From assembly GCA_016183615.1 (NCBI GenBank), contig JACPEG010000004.1, positions 62,001 through 126,000 on the forward strand: DNA of 64,000 bases, written 5' to 3'. How positions within the stretch are numbered: the stretch's first letter is position 1; each line of letters starts with the position of its first letter. The translations under genes and the position numbers were made by a program. Below the pieces are notes generated by a model. The model saw only the letters and a list, made by a program, of their open reading frames with translations. It did not search any database and was not told the DNA's origin. Source of the stretch: Betaproteobacteria bacterium. GTDB taxonomy: Bacteria > Pseudomonadota > Gammaproteobacteria > Burkholderiales > UBA6910. Positions 38,404 to 46,940 of this stretch are shown piece after piece.

Positions 38404-39354
38404 TCAGGTGGGCACCGTGACCGATTCCAATATGTCCTGAACAATGCGCGTTGCAGATACCCCGGAGAACCGGGCCTGGGGATCGAGCCCCAGGCGGTGG
38501 GCGATCGCGTCCACCGCGATTTCCTGGACGTGGTCAGGCGTGACGAACTCCAGGCCGTCGAAGGCCGCCAGCGCCTGGGCGGTCTTCATGAGGGTCAACG
38601 AGGCCCGCGGGCTGGCGCCGAGTTGAATGCCGGCACGGCCCCGGGTCGCGGCGACCACGTCCACCATGTAGCGCAGGATCTCCGGGGACACTCTGACCTG
38701 AGAGATCTGCTGCCGCAGCGCGGTCGCGTCGTCGAGCCCGATGCAGGGCTGCACTGCCTCCACCGGGTGCCGGCCCCTCTGCTCCGCGAGGATCGCCACT
38801 TCCTGGCCACCCTCCACGTAGCCGAGGGAAAGCCGCAGCGCGAAGCGGTCCATCTGGGCTTCCGGCAACGGATAAGTGCCGTGGAATTCCACCGGGTTCT
38901 GGGTGGCGATCACGAAGAATGGCTCCCCCAGGCGCCGCCTGACCCCGTCCACGCTCACCTGCTGCTCCGCCATGGCCTCCAGCAGTGCCGACTGGGTGCG
39001 CGGACTCGCCCGGTTGATTTCGTCAGCCAGCAGAATATTGCAGAACACCGGCCCCGGGTGGAACTCGAAGCTCTGGTCCCGCTGGTTGTAAACCGATAGC
39101 CCCAGGATGTCGGAGGGCAGCAGGTCGGGCGTGAACTGCACGCGCTTGAATTCGGCAGCGACCGATGCCGCGAGCGCCTTGGCCAGCGTGGTCTTGCCGG
39201 TGCCCGGGAAGTCCTCCAGCAGCACGTGCCCGCCGCTGAAAAACGCCGCCAGCACCTTGCGGATGGTGCCATGCTGGCCGCGGATCACGCTCTCGATGCT
39301 GGCGCGGACCCGTTCGTAGGCGTCGCGGGGCTGAATCGTCATGGCCGGATCCAT
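38404..39354 (-). CDS. MoxR-family AAA+ ATPase (second cluster)
   Basis: A 316-residue AAA_3 ATPase with Walker A FPGTGKTTLAKALA, Walker B LLADEINRASPRTQSALLEA, sensor 1 FFVIATQNPVEFHG and AQMDRFALRLS. AAGGAGA lies about 10 bases upstream of the ATG. It leads a MoxR-DUF58-transglutaminase operon. Sequence differences from the first-cluster MoxR (for example GHVLLEDFPGTGKTTLAKAL versus GHLLIEDLPGVGKTTLAHVL) show old divergence rather than recent duplication. Confidence 0.92.
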   Translation of the reverse strand: MDPAMTIQPRDAYERVRASIESVIRGQHGTIRKVLAAFFSGGHVLLEDFPGTGKTTLAKALAASVAAEFKRVQFTPDLLPSDILGLSVYNQRDQSFEFHPGPVFCNILLADEINRASPRTQSALLEAMAEQQVSVDGVRRRLGEPFFVIATQNPVEFHGTYPLPEAQMDRFALRLSLGYVEGGQEVAILAEQRGRHPVEAVQPCIGLDDATALRQQISQVRVSPEILRYMVDVVAATRGRAGIQLGASPRASLTLMKTAQALAAFDGLEFVTPDHVQEIAVDAIAHRLGLDPQARFSGVSATRIVQDILESVTVPT

Positions 39355-39387
39355 GGTTGCGGTTCTCCTTTCACTTCTATCCGGATC

Positions 39388-39690
39388 GTAGGAGCGAATT
39401 CATTCGCGACGCTCGTCGGGGATAAATCCCCTCCTACAGACCCCCCGTAGGAGCGAATTCATTCGCGACACTGGTCGGGGATGAATCCCCTCCTACAGAC
39501 CCCCCGTGGGAGCGAATTCATTCGCGACGCGAATTCATTCGCGACACTGGTCGGGGATGAATCCCCTCCTACAGACCCCCCGTGGGAGCGAATTCATTCG
39601 CGACACTGGTCGGGGATGAATCCCCTCCTACAGACCCCCCCATGGGAGCGAATTCATTCGCGACCTCTGTCGGGGATGAATCCCCTCCTA
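39388..39690. repeat. REP-like array of five A-B units (family 1)
   Basis: Five units of A half (gtaggagcgaattcattcgc-gac or gtggg/atggg variants) plus reversed B half (gtcggggatgaatcccctcc-tac), spaced by agacccccc. One A tail (gcgaattcattcgcgac) is duplicated in the third unit. Each unit can fold as two inner hairpins closed by GTAGGAG/CTCCTAC arms. The last CTCCTAC provides the TAG stop of relA on the minus strand. It occupies the relA-moxR gap. Confidence 0.97.
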
Positions 39691-41871
39691 CCCACGGCGC
39701 CCGGCGCGCTGCACGCCGGACACGTCGTGAATCAGCGCCAGCACCCGTCGCAGCTGCTCCACGTTGGCAACCTCCAGCGTGAAAAACATGCGGGCGCTGT
39801 TGTTCCGGCTCAGCGTGTTGGCCGCGATGACGTTGACCTTCTCCCGCGACAACACGTCGGAAATGTCGCGTAGCAATCCCTGGCGGTCGCTTGCCTCCAC
39901 TTCGATGTCGACCGGGAACACGGAGCCTTCGCTGCGGCCCCAGTCGGCGGCAACCAGGCGCTCCCTGAGACCAGGGCTGAGCTGCGCCACGTTCGGGCAG
40001 CCGGCACGGTGGATGGCGACCCCGCGGCCCCGGGTGACGAAGCCCACGATGGGATCGGGCGGCGCCGGCTTGCAGCACTTGGCCAGCACCGTGAGCAACC
40101 GGTCCACGCCCACGATCAGGATACCACTGCCCTGGGGCTGGGCGGCCTGGCGCCCCAGGTGCAGTTCCTGCTCGGGAACGGCTGCCGCGGGTTGGCCGCC
40201 GAGGCCCTCGGCGAGCTGCCGGGTGTTGATCTCGCCGCGGGCCACCGCCAGCAGGAATTCCTCCGCCTTGGTGAACTTGAATTTCTCGGCCACCTTCTCC
40301 AGGGCAAGTGCGGTGAGTCCCTGGCGCTGCAGTTCGCGCTCGACGGTGGCGCGCCCCTCGGCGATGGTCTGCTCCAGTTCCAGGGCCTTGAACCACTGCC
40401 GCACCTTGGCGCGGCCCCGGGAACTCTTGAGGAAGCCGAGCGCGGGGTTCAGCCAGTCGCGGGAAGGCCCGCCCTGCTTGGCGGCAGTGATCTCCACCCG
40501 CTGGGCGTTTTTCAGCGGATAGTTAAGGGGCACCATGACACCGTCGACCTTGGCGCCGCGGCAGCGGTGCCCGAGATCGCTGTGCACGTGATAGGCGAAA
40601 TCCACCGGCGTGGAGCCCTTGGGCAGGTCGATCACCCGGCCCTGGGGCGTGAGCACGTACACGGTGTCCTCGAACAGGGCGGTCTTGAACTGCTCGGCGA
40701 GCTCCTGGGCGTCCGCCATGTCCTCCTTCCAGTCGAGGATCTGGCGCAGCCAGGCGATTTTTTCGTCGTACCTGGCGTCGTGCCGGCCGGACTCCTTGTA
40801 GCGCCAGTGGGCCGCCACCCCCAGCTCCGCGTGCTGGTGCATGTCGAAGCTGCGGATCTGCACTTCCAGCGCCTTGCCCTCCGGCCCGATCACTGCGGTG
40901 TGCAGGGAGCGGTAGTGGTTGCCCTTGGGCTTGGCGATGTAGTCGTCGAACTCCTTGGGAATCGGCGTCCACAGATTGTGCACCACGCCGAGCGCCGTAT
41001 AACAGTCCTTGAGGTCGTTCACCAGCACCCGCACCGCCCGGGCGTCGTAGATTTCCTCGAAGCCCACCTGCTTGCGGCGCATCTTCTTGTAAATGCTGTA
41101 GATGTGCTTGGGCCGTCCGCTGATCTCGACCCGGCTGAGCCCGGCCGCGGCCAGCTCGCGCCTGAGCAGGGCGATCACGTCGGCGATGTAGCGCTCCCGG
41201 TCGGCGCGCCGCTCGTCGAGCTTGCGCGCCAGGTCCTTGTACAGCTCCGGCTCCAGGATGCGGAACGCGAGGTCCTCCAGCTCCCACTTGGCCTGCCACA
41301 CGCCGAGCCGGTTGGCGAGCGGCGCGAAAATATCGAGAGTCTCCCGCGCCGCCTCGGCGCGGCCCGGCGCCTCGCGCCCGGCGGCGAAGCGCAGGATCTG
41401 GATGCGGTCGGCCAGCTTGATGAGCACCACGCGGACGTCCTCCGCCATGGCCAGCAGCATCTTGCGCAGCGCCTCCGCCTGGGCCGCATGCTCCGCCCCC
41501 GCCCCACCGGTGAGGGTCTGGATCTGGCCCATGCGCGTGACGCCCTCCACCAGTCGCTGCACTGTCGTTGCAGTCGCAGCCTGGAACCTTTCGGCGTGGC
41601 CCTCCAGGCACTCGGGCACGGCAAACAGGATGGCGGCGGCAAGCGTCTCGTGGTCGAGCCGCATGCCGGCGAGAATCGTCGCCATGGCGAGGGCATGCGC
41701 GGCAATCGGCTCGCCGCTCCGCAGCCGCCGCTCGCCGTAGGCCGGCAGGGCCAGCGCGATCGCCCGCTCAAGGACCTCCGCTTCGGCGCCGGCGAGTTTC
41801 AGCGGCAGTGCAGCAACCCAGCCCTTCGGATCGATGCCGGCCGGCGTGGCAATTTCCGGGACCTGAACCAT
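39688..41871 (-). CDS. relA: RelA-type (p)ppGpp synthetase
   Basis: A 727-residue long RSH protein from the ATG at 41871. The hydrolase domain is inactivated: the catalytic HD of bifunctional RSH proteins is replaced (DHETLAAAILFAVPE). The synthetase domain is intact (ISGRPKHIYSIYKKMRRKQVG, YDARAVRVLV, GNHYRSLHTAVIG), followed by TGS (VYVLTPQGRVIDLPKGSTPV), the helical/CC region and a C-terminal ACT domain. It is therefore a synthase-only RelA making ppGpp from ATP and GTP/GDP on stalled ribosomes. The TAG stop is in a REP-like head. Confidence 0.93.
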   Translation of the reverse strand: MVQVPEIATPAGIDPKGWVAALPLKLAGAEAEVLERAIALALPAYGERRLRSGEPIAAHALAMATILAGMRLDHETLAAAILFAVPECLEGHAERFQAATATTVQRLVEGVTRMGQIQTLTGGAGAEHAAQAEALRKMLLAMAEDVRVVLIKLADRIQILRFAAGREAPGRAEAARETLDIFAPLANRLGVWQAKWELEDLAFRILEPELYKDLARKLDERRADRERYIADVIALLRRELAAAGLSRVEISGRPKHIYSIYKKMRRKQVGFEEIYDARAVRVLVNDLKDCYTALGVVHNLWTPIPKEFDDYIAKPKGNHYRSLHTAVIGPEGKALEVQIRSFDMHQHAELGVAAHWRYKESGRHDARYDEKIAWLRQILDWKEDMADAQELAEQFKTALFEDTVYVLTPQGRVIDLPKGSTPVDFAYHVHSDLGHRCRGAKVDGVMVPLNYPLKNAQRVEITAAKQGGPSRDWLNPALGFLKSSRGRAKVRQWFKALELEQTIAEGRATVERELQRQGLTALALEKVAEKFKFTKAEEFLLAVARGEINTRQLAEGLGGQPAAAVPEQELHLGRQAAQPQGSGILIVGVDRLLTVLAKCCKPAPPDPIVGFVTRGRGVAIHRAGCPNVAQLSPGLRERLVAADWGRSEGSVFPVDIEVEASDRQGLLRDISDVLSREKVNVIAANTLSRNNSARMFFTLEVANVEQLRRVLALIHDVSGVQRAGRRG

Positions 41872-41954
41872 AATGGAATTATCGCACGCCACCGAAGGGG
41901 AGCAGAACGACCCGGTCGTTGGCAGGGTCAAAGCCATAGCGACAGGAGGCACCT

Positions 41955-42146
41955 ATGACACACCTGGAACTGAATGTAGAGGAACAGGAAATCCTGGCCG
42001 ATGCGCTGGAAAGCTTCATTTCCGATCTGCGGATGGAAATCTGCGACACCGAGCAGATGGATTTCCGCTTGAATCTCAAGAACCAGGAGCGCATCCTCCA
42101 GCGGGTATTGGGGCACCTGCGGCCTGCCGGCCACGCGGCGGCCTGA
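41955..42146 (+). CDS. Small hypothetical protein divergent from relA
   Basis: A 63-residue acidic, helical protein (NVEEQEILADALESFISDLRMEICDT ends in residue ~32; then LKNQERILQRVL). A near-consensus AGGAGG six bases before the ATG is strong evidence of translation. The amphipathic helices suggest a small helical hairpin, function unknown. It diverges from relA across about 80 bases and ends five bases before the convergent comEC stop. Confidence 0.7.
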   Translation: MTHLELNVEEQEILADALESFISDLRMEICDTEQMDFRLNLKNQERILQRVLGHLRPAGHAAA

Positions 42147-42150
42147 GCGC

Positions 42151-44508
42151 TTACGGTTCCGGGCGCTCCTGCCAGTAGCGGCGCCGCCGGTCCCTGAATG
42201 ACTGGACGCGGATTCCCGTCGCGTCCGCGGTGAGGATGACGGCGCCGTCCCGGTCGCTGCGGTAAACCTCGGCGCCCACCCCCCGGTAGCGTGCCACCAC
42301 CTCCGGCCGCGGATGGCCGAAGGGGTTTCGATAGCCCGCGGTGAACACCGCCGCCCGCGGCGAAACCGCCTCCACGAACTCACGTCCGGACGACGATTTT
42401 CCGCCATGGTGGGGAACCACCAGCACCGTGGCCCGGAGTTCCCCGCGGGCGCGCGCAAGCAGTTCCGCCTCGCCCCGCCGCTCGATGTCACCGGTGAGCA
42501 GCACGCTTGCCGCACCCACCGAGATTTTCAGCACGCAGCTACGGTCGTTGTCCCGGATGCGCGGATTGGCAAAGCTTTCGACGGCGGGATGCAGGACCGT
42601 GAAGCGCACCCCATCCCAATCCCACTCCTGGCCGGCGTAACAGGGGTCGGCCATGGCCACATCCCCAAGCAGCGGGTGCAGCGGCGCCAGCGATGAGATG
42701 ACCGTTTCCACCGGCAGCGCCTGCAGCACCGATACGGTGCCGCCATGGTGGTCGGTGTCGTCGTGGGAGAGCACCAGCAGGTCGAGCCGCCGCACCCCCT
42801 CGCCCCGCAGGAAGGGCACGATGATGCGGTTGCCGCTGTTGGCATCCGCCGCGAATCCCGGCCCGGTATCGTAGAGCAGCGCGTGGCGATGGGTGCGCGC
42901 CACGACCGAGAGCCCCTGCCCCACGTCCAGCACCGTGAGCCAGGCTTCCCCCGGCCCCGGGGCGGGCGGCAGCACCAGGAACATCGGGGCCAGGCCCGCC
43001 GCGCCGATCCAGCGGCTCGGGAACCCCTTCGGCAGCAGCAGCCAGGCGACACCCAGCAAGGCGACCGCGACCGTCCACGGCGGCGGCGCATGCTGCTCCC
43101 ACACGGCATCGGGCAGCTCCGAAAGCCAGACCAGGAACGCCATGCAACCGGCCATTACCTGGTGAGCGATCCAGAGCAGTCCGTCCCAGGGAATGACCGC
43201 ACCCAGCAGGGTGATCGGCACCACCACCAGGCTTACCACCGGAATGGCCACGGCATTGGCCACGGGCGAAACCAGGGACACCTGCTGGAACAGGGCGAGG
43301 AGCGGCGGGGTGAGCCCCAGGGTCACCGCCCACTGGGTGCGCCACCAGCCGCGGACGAGGGTGGGTTTGCCGGTGCGCCCGACGGAGACGTAGAAGATCA
43401 GGGCCACGGCGCCGAAGGAAAGCCAGAAGCCGGGCGCCAGCACCGCCCAGGGATCGGCAAGCGTCACCAGGAACAGGGCGATCGCCAGCACGTGGAACGG
43501 CGCGCTCAGGCGCCCGAGCCACAGGGCGAGGGCCACCGCCGCCAGCATGAACACGGTGCGCTGAGTCGGCACGGCGAAGCCCGCCATCAGCGCGTAGCCC
43601 AGCGCGGCAGCCGCGCCGGCGAGCGCCCCCACCTTGCGGGCCGGGACCGCCAGCGTGAGCCGGGCGCTGCGGGTCCACAGCCAGGCGGCGAGGAAAAAGG
43701 CGAGTCCGGCCACCATGGTCACGTGCAGGCCCGAGATGCTCATCAGGTGATTGACCCCGGTGCGGGTGAACACTTTCCACTGATCCTGGGGAATGGCCTG
43801 CTGGTCGCCGATGGCGAGCGCGATGAGAACGCCGGCATAGGGCGCGTCGGCCCGCGCCGCCCGGAATCGCTCGCGGAACCCTTCCCGCCAATGCTGCACG
43901 CGGTAGGCGAAGCTCTCGGCCAGGGCGTCCGTTCGCCGGTTGTCGCCCTCCGCCCGCACATAGCCCACGGCGCGGATATTGCGCTCCAGGAGCCAGGCTT
44001 CGTAGTCGAAGCCGTGGGGATTGGCGCTGCCGTGGGGGCGCCTGAGCCTCACCCTGAGCTGCCAGCGCTCGCCGGCCCTTACCGGGGCGACGCGCGGCCC
44101 GCCATCGCCCGCCTCGTTGTACCAGGTGAGGCCGATGCGCCGCGGAACATGGGCGCCGGCGGTCTTCACCGCTTCCACGTCCAGGTCGAACCGCAGCCCG
44201 TAGTCCCGCTGCTGCGGCAGGCCGGCCACCACGCCCACGAGCTCCACGTTCCGCCCCTCCCAATCCGCGGGCAGGGCGTCCGCGAGGCGCAGCTGGGCGA
44301 GCCAGGCCGCCCAGAAGAATCCCGCCGAGAAGAAGGCGGCGCAAAGCACAGCCTTGCCCATGACCGCGAGCCACGCGGGTCGTTCCACCGCAACCGCCCC
44401 GGCGAAGAACAGCGGGATCACCCCCCAGGCCCAGGAAAGGGCGGGAAGTTCCGGCTGCCATTGCAGAAGCCAGGCGCCGCAGACGAAGGCGACGAAAAGG
44501 AGGGGCAT
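42151..44508 (-). CDS. comEC: DNA internalisation competence protein ComEC/Rec2
   Basis: About 785 residues from the ATG at 44508. N-terminal helices and the DUF4131 OB-like domain (about 20-200), the Competence channel domain with many helices (about 220-500; TGVNHLMSISGLHVTMVAGL is the hallmark), and a C-terminal metallo-beta-lactamase domain (LDVGQGLSVVARTHRHALLYDTG; LSHDDTDHHGG; VPHHGG). ComEC forms the inner-membrane channel for single-stranded DNA in transformation; the lactamase-type domain is proposed to degrade one strand. The full length suggests transformation competence. Confidence 0.93.
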   Translation of the reverse strand: MPLLFVAFVCGAWLLQWQPELPALSWAWGVIPLFFAGAVAVERPAWLAVMGKAVLCAAFFSAGFFWAAWLAQLRLADALPADWEGRNVELVGVVAGLPQQRDYGLRFDLDVEAVKTAGAHVPRRIGLTWYNEAGDGGPRVAPVRAGERWQLRVRLRRPHGSANPHGFDYEAWLLERNIRAVGYVRAEGDNRRTDALAESFAYRVQHWREGFRERFRAARADAPYAGVLIALAIGDQQAIPQDQWKVFTRTGVNHLMSISGLHVTMVAGLAFFLAAWLWTRSARLTLAVPARKVGALAGAAAALGYALMAGFAVPTQRTVFMLAAVALALWLGRLSAPFHVLAIALFLVTLADPWAVLAPGFWLSFGAVALIFYVSVGRTGKPTLVRGWWRTQWAVTLGLTPPLLALFQQVSLVSPVANAVAIPVVSLVVVPITLLGAVIPWDGLLWIAHQVMAGCMAFLVWLSELPDAVWEQHAPPPWTVAVALLGVAWLLLPKGFPSRWIGAAGLAPMFLVLPPAPGPGEAWLTVLDVGQGLSVVARTHRHALLYDTGPGFAADANSGNRIIVPFLRGEGVRRLDLLVLSHDDTDHHGGTVSVLQALPVETVISSLAPLHPLLGDVAMADPCYAGQEWDWDGVRFTVLHPAVESFANPRIRDNDRSCVLKISVGAASVLLTGDIERRGEAELLARARGELRATVLVVPHHGGKSSSGREFVEAVSPRAAVFTAGYRNPFGHPRPEVVARYRGVGAEVYRSDRDGAVILTADATGIRVQSFRDRRRRYWQERPEP

Positions 44509-44611
44509 GGATTGGGCAAGCGCTTCTGCAGTTAACGTCCCAGGTGCGTTTCGGCTGACCTTGGTAAAATGCTTCGAGCCATTTCCACGATCGCGCTGAT
44601 CCGCCCCCCCG

Positions 44612-45190
44612 ATGCCCCGCAAGTATTTCAGGCGGTTCCTGCCCTCCCACGAGAGCGTCAAGCAGCATCGCTATGTCGCCGTGTTCGGCACCCTGCTGCA
44701 CCACCCGAACCTGTGGCACCTGAATCACCACTCGGTGGCGGGGGGCGTGGCGGTGGGCCTGGTAAGCGGCCTGGTGCCCGGGAGCAACCCGGTGCAGTTC
44801 CTGCTGGCCGCGATATTCTCCATCGTGTTCAAGGTCAACCTGCCGGTGGCCGTAATCGTCACGCTCTACACCAATCCGTTCACCATCGTCCCCATCTATT
44901 TCGTCGCCTACAAGCTGGGCTCCCTGGTCACCGGACAGGCGAACAACCCCCCGCCCCACGCCGAGTTCAGCCTGGCCGGTAGAAGCGTCGGCGAATGGCT
45001 TCCGGCGCTCATCGACTGGCTCACGTCCATCGGCAAGCCGCTGCTGGCGGGGCTGCCGTTGCTGGCCCTGATTCTCGCCACGACCGGCTACTTTGCAGTG
45101 CGATGGGCCTGGCGGCTGCACGTCATGTATTCCTGGCACAAGCGCAAGGCGCGGCGCCGTGCGCAGTCCGCACCGCCGACCGAACCATGA
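44612..45190 (+). CDS. DUF2062 membrane protein
   Basis: A 192-residue inner-membrane protein of the DUF2062 family, function unknown. It has an N-terminal basic stretch (MPRKYFRRFLPSHESVKQHRY), LWHLNHHSVAGGVAVGLVSG and AAIFSIVFKVNLPVAVIVTL helices, the TNPFTIVPIYFVAYKLG signature and a final helix near residue 150. It diverges from comEC and overlaps the following glycosylase gene by four bases (ATGA). Confidence 0.9.
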   Translation: MPRKYFRRFLPSHESVKQHRYVAVFGTLLHHPNLWHLNHHSVAGGVAVGLVSGLVPGSNPVQFLLAAIFSIVFKVNLPVAVIVTLYTNPFTIVPIYFVAYKLGSLVTGQANNPPPHAEFSLAGRSVGEWLPALIDWLTSIGKPLLAGLPLLALILATTGYFAVRWAWRLHVMYSWHKRKARRRAQSAPPTEP

Positions 45191-45804
45191 CCCCGCGCTA
45201 CTGGAAGCGCGCCGTCCGGGAGCTTTCCGAGCGGGACCCGGTGATGGCCGGGATCATCGAGAGCCACCCGAACGGGCGGCTGCGCAGCCGTGGCGACCCG
45301 TTCACGACGCTCGCCCGCTCCATCGTCGGACAGCAGATCTCGGTGAAGGCCGCGGACGCGGTGTGGTCCCGTTTCGAGTCGCGGGTGCAGACCGTCGCGC
45401 CGGAAAGCGTGTACGCAGTCGAGGCGCCGGACCTCCGGGCCTGCGGGCTTTCAGGGAAGAAAGCGGAGTACCTGCGGGACCTGGCCCGGCATTTCATCGA
45501 CGGAAAACTGGAACCTGGACGCTGGCAGGGGCTCGCCGACGAGACGCTCATTGCCGAACTCACCCGGGTGCGCGGCATCGGCCGCTGGAGCGCGGAGATG
45601 TTTCTGATCTTCCACCTGCTGCGCCCCGACGTGTTTCCGGTGGACGATCTCGGGCTGCAGCGGGCCCTGTGCCTGCACTACAACCGGGGCCGCAGGATGC
45701 CGGTCACCCGCATGCGCAAATTTGGCCAGCGCTGGCTGCCATGGCGCTCGGTGGCGACCTGGTACCTGTGGCGGAGTCTCGACCCGGTGCCGGTGGAGTA
45801 TTGA
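45187..45804 (+). CDS. DNA-3-methyladenine glycosylase II (AlkA-like HhH-GPD)
   Basis: A 205-residue base-excision glycosylase. LARSIVGQQISVKAADAVW opens the HhH-GPD fold; the helix-hairpin-helix is LTRVRGIGRWSAEMFLIF and the catalytic aspartate is in FPVDDLGLQRAL. It lacks the N-terminal domain of E. coli AlkA, so it is the short form. No iron-sulfur cysteines. Start overlaps the upstream DUF2062 stop. Confidence 0.92.
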   Translation: MTPRYWKRAVRELSERDPVMAGIIESHPNGRLRSRGDPFTTLARSIVGQQISVKAADAVWSRFESRVQTVAPESVYAVEAPDLRACGLSGKKAEYLRDLARHFIDGKLEPGRWQGLADETLIAELTRVRGIGRWSAEMFLIFHLLRPDVFPVDDLGLQRALCLHYNRGRRMPVTRMRKFGQRWLPWRSVATWYLWRSLDPVPVEY

Positions 45805-45805
45805 G

Positions 45806-46132
45806 ATGACGCACCAGGAATTCGTCGCCGCCTACCGGCAGGGCCGCGTCCGCGTCAACGTGGATCCGGTGCTGGCGGGAAAATATCTCACCGCGAAGAT
45901 GCTGCTGCCGGTGGTGGTGACCCCGGTGATCGGCGTCGGGGCCGCCCTGATGCTGATCGGATTCTTCTGGCTGGGGCTCGCCATCGCCGTTTTCGGCATC
46001 CTGCTGCCGCGGCTGATCAAGATGACCGCGCCGGGCTTCGTGCTGACCCGGGCGCTGCAGGAAGAAAAGGTCTACCAGGAAGTGACCCGCGCCGGAATCC
46101 TCAACATCCTGGGCTCAGACGACGCGGCGTAG
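45806..46132 (+). CDS. Hypothetical membrane protein
   Basis: A 108-residue protein started at the ATG at 45806, one base after the glycosylase stop. Central helices span about 31-72 (MLLPVVVTPVIGVGAALMLIGFFWLGLAIAV split as two segments), flanked by soluble ends (FVAAYRQGRVRVNVDP; LQEEKVYQEVTRAGILNIL). Two membrane passes are likely. No family name recognised. It is the third gene of a DUF2062-glycosylase operon, and its TAG stop is in the GTAGG head of a palindrome. Confidence 0.75.
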   Translation: MTHQEFVAAYRQGRVRVNVDPVLAGKYLTAKMLLPVVVTPVIGVGAALMLIGFFWLGLAIAVFGILLPRLIKMTAPGFVLTRALQEEKVYQEVTRAGILNILGSDDAA

Positions 46133-46228
46133 GTTGGGCTGCGCGCAGCCCAACATTCGGAGCCACCGGGTGTTGGGCTTCGGGATCAGGCCCCGAAGCC
46201 CAACCCACAAGCCGTTCACCGTTCACTC
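46129..46228. repeat. GTAGGTTGGGC palindrome (family 2) and family-3 fragment
   Basis: GTAGG TTGGGCTGCG-CGCAGCCCAA (46129-46154) and a second hairpin GTTGGGCTTCGGG...CCCGAAGCCCAAC (to 46205) form a two-hairpin unit with a degenerate right head (CCCAC). Next to it gttcaccgttcac (46214-46226) is a family-3 remnant. The unit lies between convergent genes. Confidence 0.75.
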
Positions 46229-46232
46229 ACGT

Positions 46233-46940
46233 CTAATCCGCCGCCAGAACGCCGTCCACCAGCCTGAGCACCCGCTGGGCCTTCCTGGCAAGGTCCGGAT
46301 CGTGGGTGACCATCACCAGGCTGGTATTGAGATTGGCGTTGAGCTCCAGCATCAGTTCGAACACCCCTTCCGCGGTATGGCGGTCCAGGTTGCCGGTGGG
46401 CTCGTCGGCCAGCACGCACGCGGGCTGGGTGACCAAGGCGCGGGCCAGCGCCGCCCGCTGGCGCTCCCCGCCGGAAAGTTCCCCCGGCGTGTGGTTGTGG
46501 CGGTGACCCAACCCCACGCGGTTCAGCATCTCCGAGGCCGAGCGCCGGGCGCCTTCCCCATCCATGCGCCGGATGAGCAGCGGCATCGCCACGTTCTCCA
46601 GCGCGGTGAATTCCGGCAGCAGGTGATGGAACTGGTAAACGAACCCGAGCCAGCGGTTCCGGAGGTCTCCCTGCTCCGCCTCGGTGAGGGTCGCCAGGTC
46701 GCGCCCCTGCACGGTGACGGTCCCGGCGGTCGCCGCATCCAGCCCGCCGAGCAGGTGCAGCAGCGTGCTCTTGCCCGACCCGGATGCGCCCACCACCGCC
46801 ACGCGCTCACCCGCCGCCACGTCCAGGTCCACGCCCATCAGTACCGGCACCTCCACCTTGTCCTGGCGATAGGTCTTCCTGAGCCCCCGGCAGGAAAGCA
46901 CCGGCTGATTGCCGACGGCTGACGGCTGACCGCTATTCAT
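46233..46940 (-). CDS. lolD: Lipoprotein-releasing ABC transporter ATPase LolD
   Basis: ATPase of the LolCDE complex that extracts lipoproteins from the inner membrane for LolA. 235 residues with Walker [18 protein letters not shown]-loop region [19 protein letters not shown], signature [15 protein letters not shown] and Walker B ACVLADEP. The first eight bases overlap lolC. Residues 3-11 (SGQPSAVGN) are encoded by ggctgac iterations and are extra relative to typical LolD N termini. Confidence 0.95.
   Translation of the reverse strand: MNSGQPSAVGNQPVLSCRGLRKTYRQDKVEVPVLMGVDLDVAAGERVAVVGASGSGKSTLLHLLGGLDAATAGTVTVQGRDLATLTEAEQGDLRNRWLGFVYQFHHLLPEFTALENVAMPLLIRRMDGEGARRSASEMLNRVGLGHRHNHTPGELSGGERQRAALARALVTQPACVLADEPTGNLDRHTAEGVFELMLELNANLNTSLVMVTHDPDLARKAQRVLRLVDGVLAAD

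Noticed and set aside
39388..39690. Regularly spaced repeats resembling a CRISPR array
   Set aside because: Units are internally palindromic, spacers are 4-9 identical bases rather than unique 30-mers, and there are no cas genes. They match REP-like copies at four other loci.
42539..45139. 866-codon frame overlapping comEC and the DUF2062 gene
   Set aside because: Out of frame with comEC on the same strand and antisense to DUF2062; low-complexity Arg/Gly/Ala sequence.
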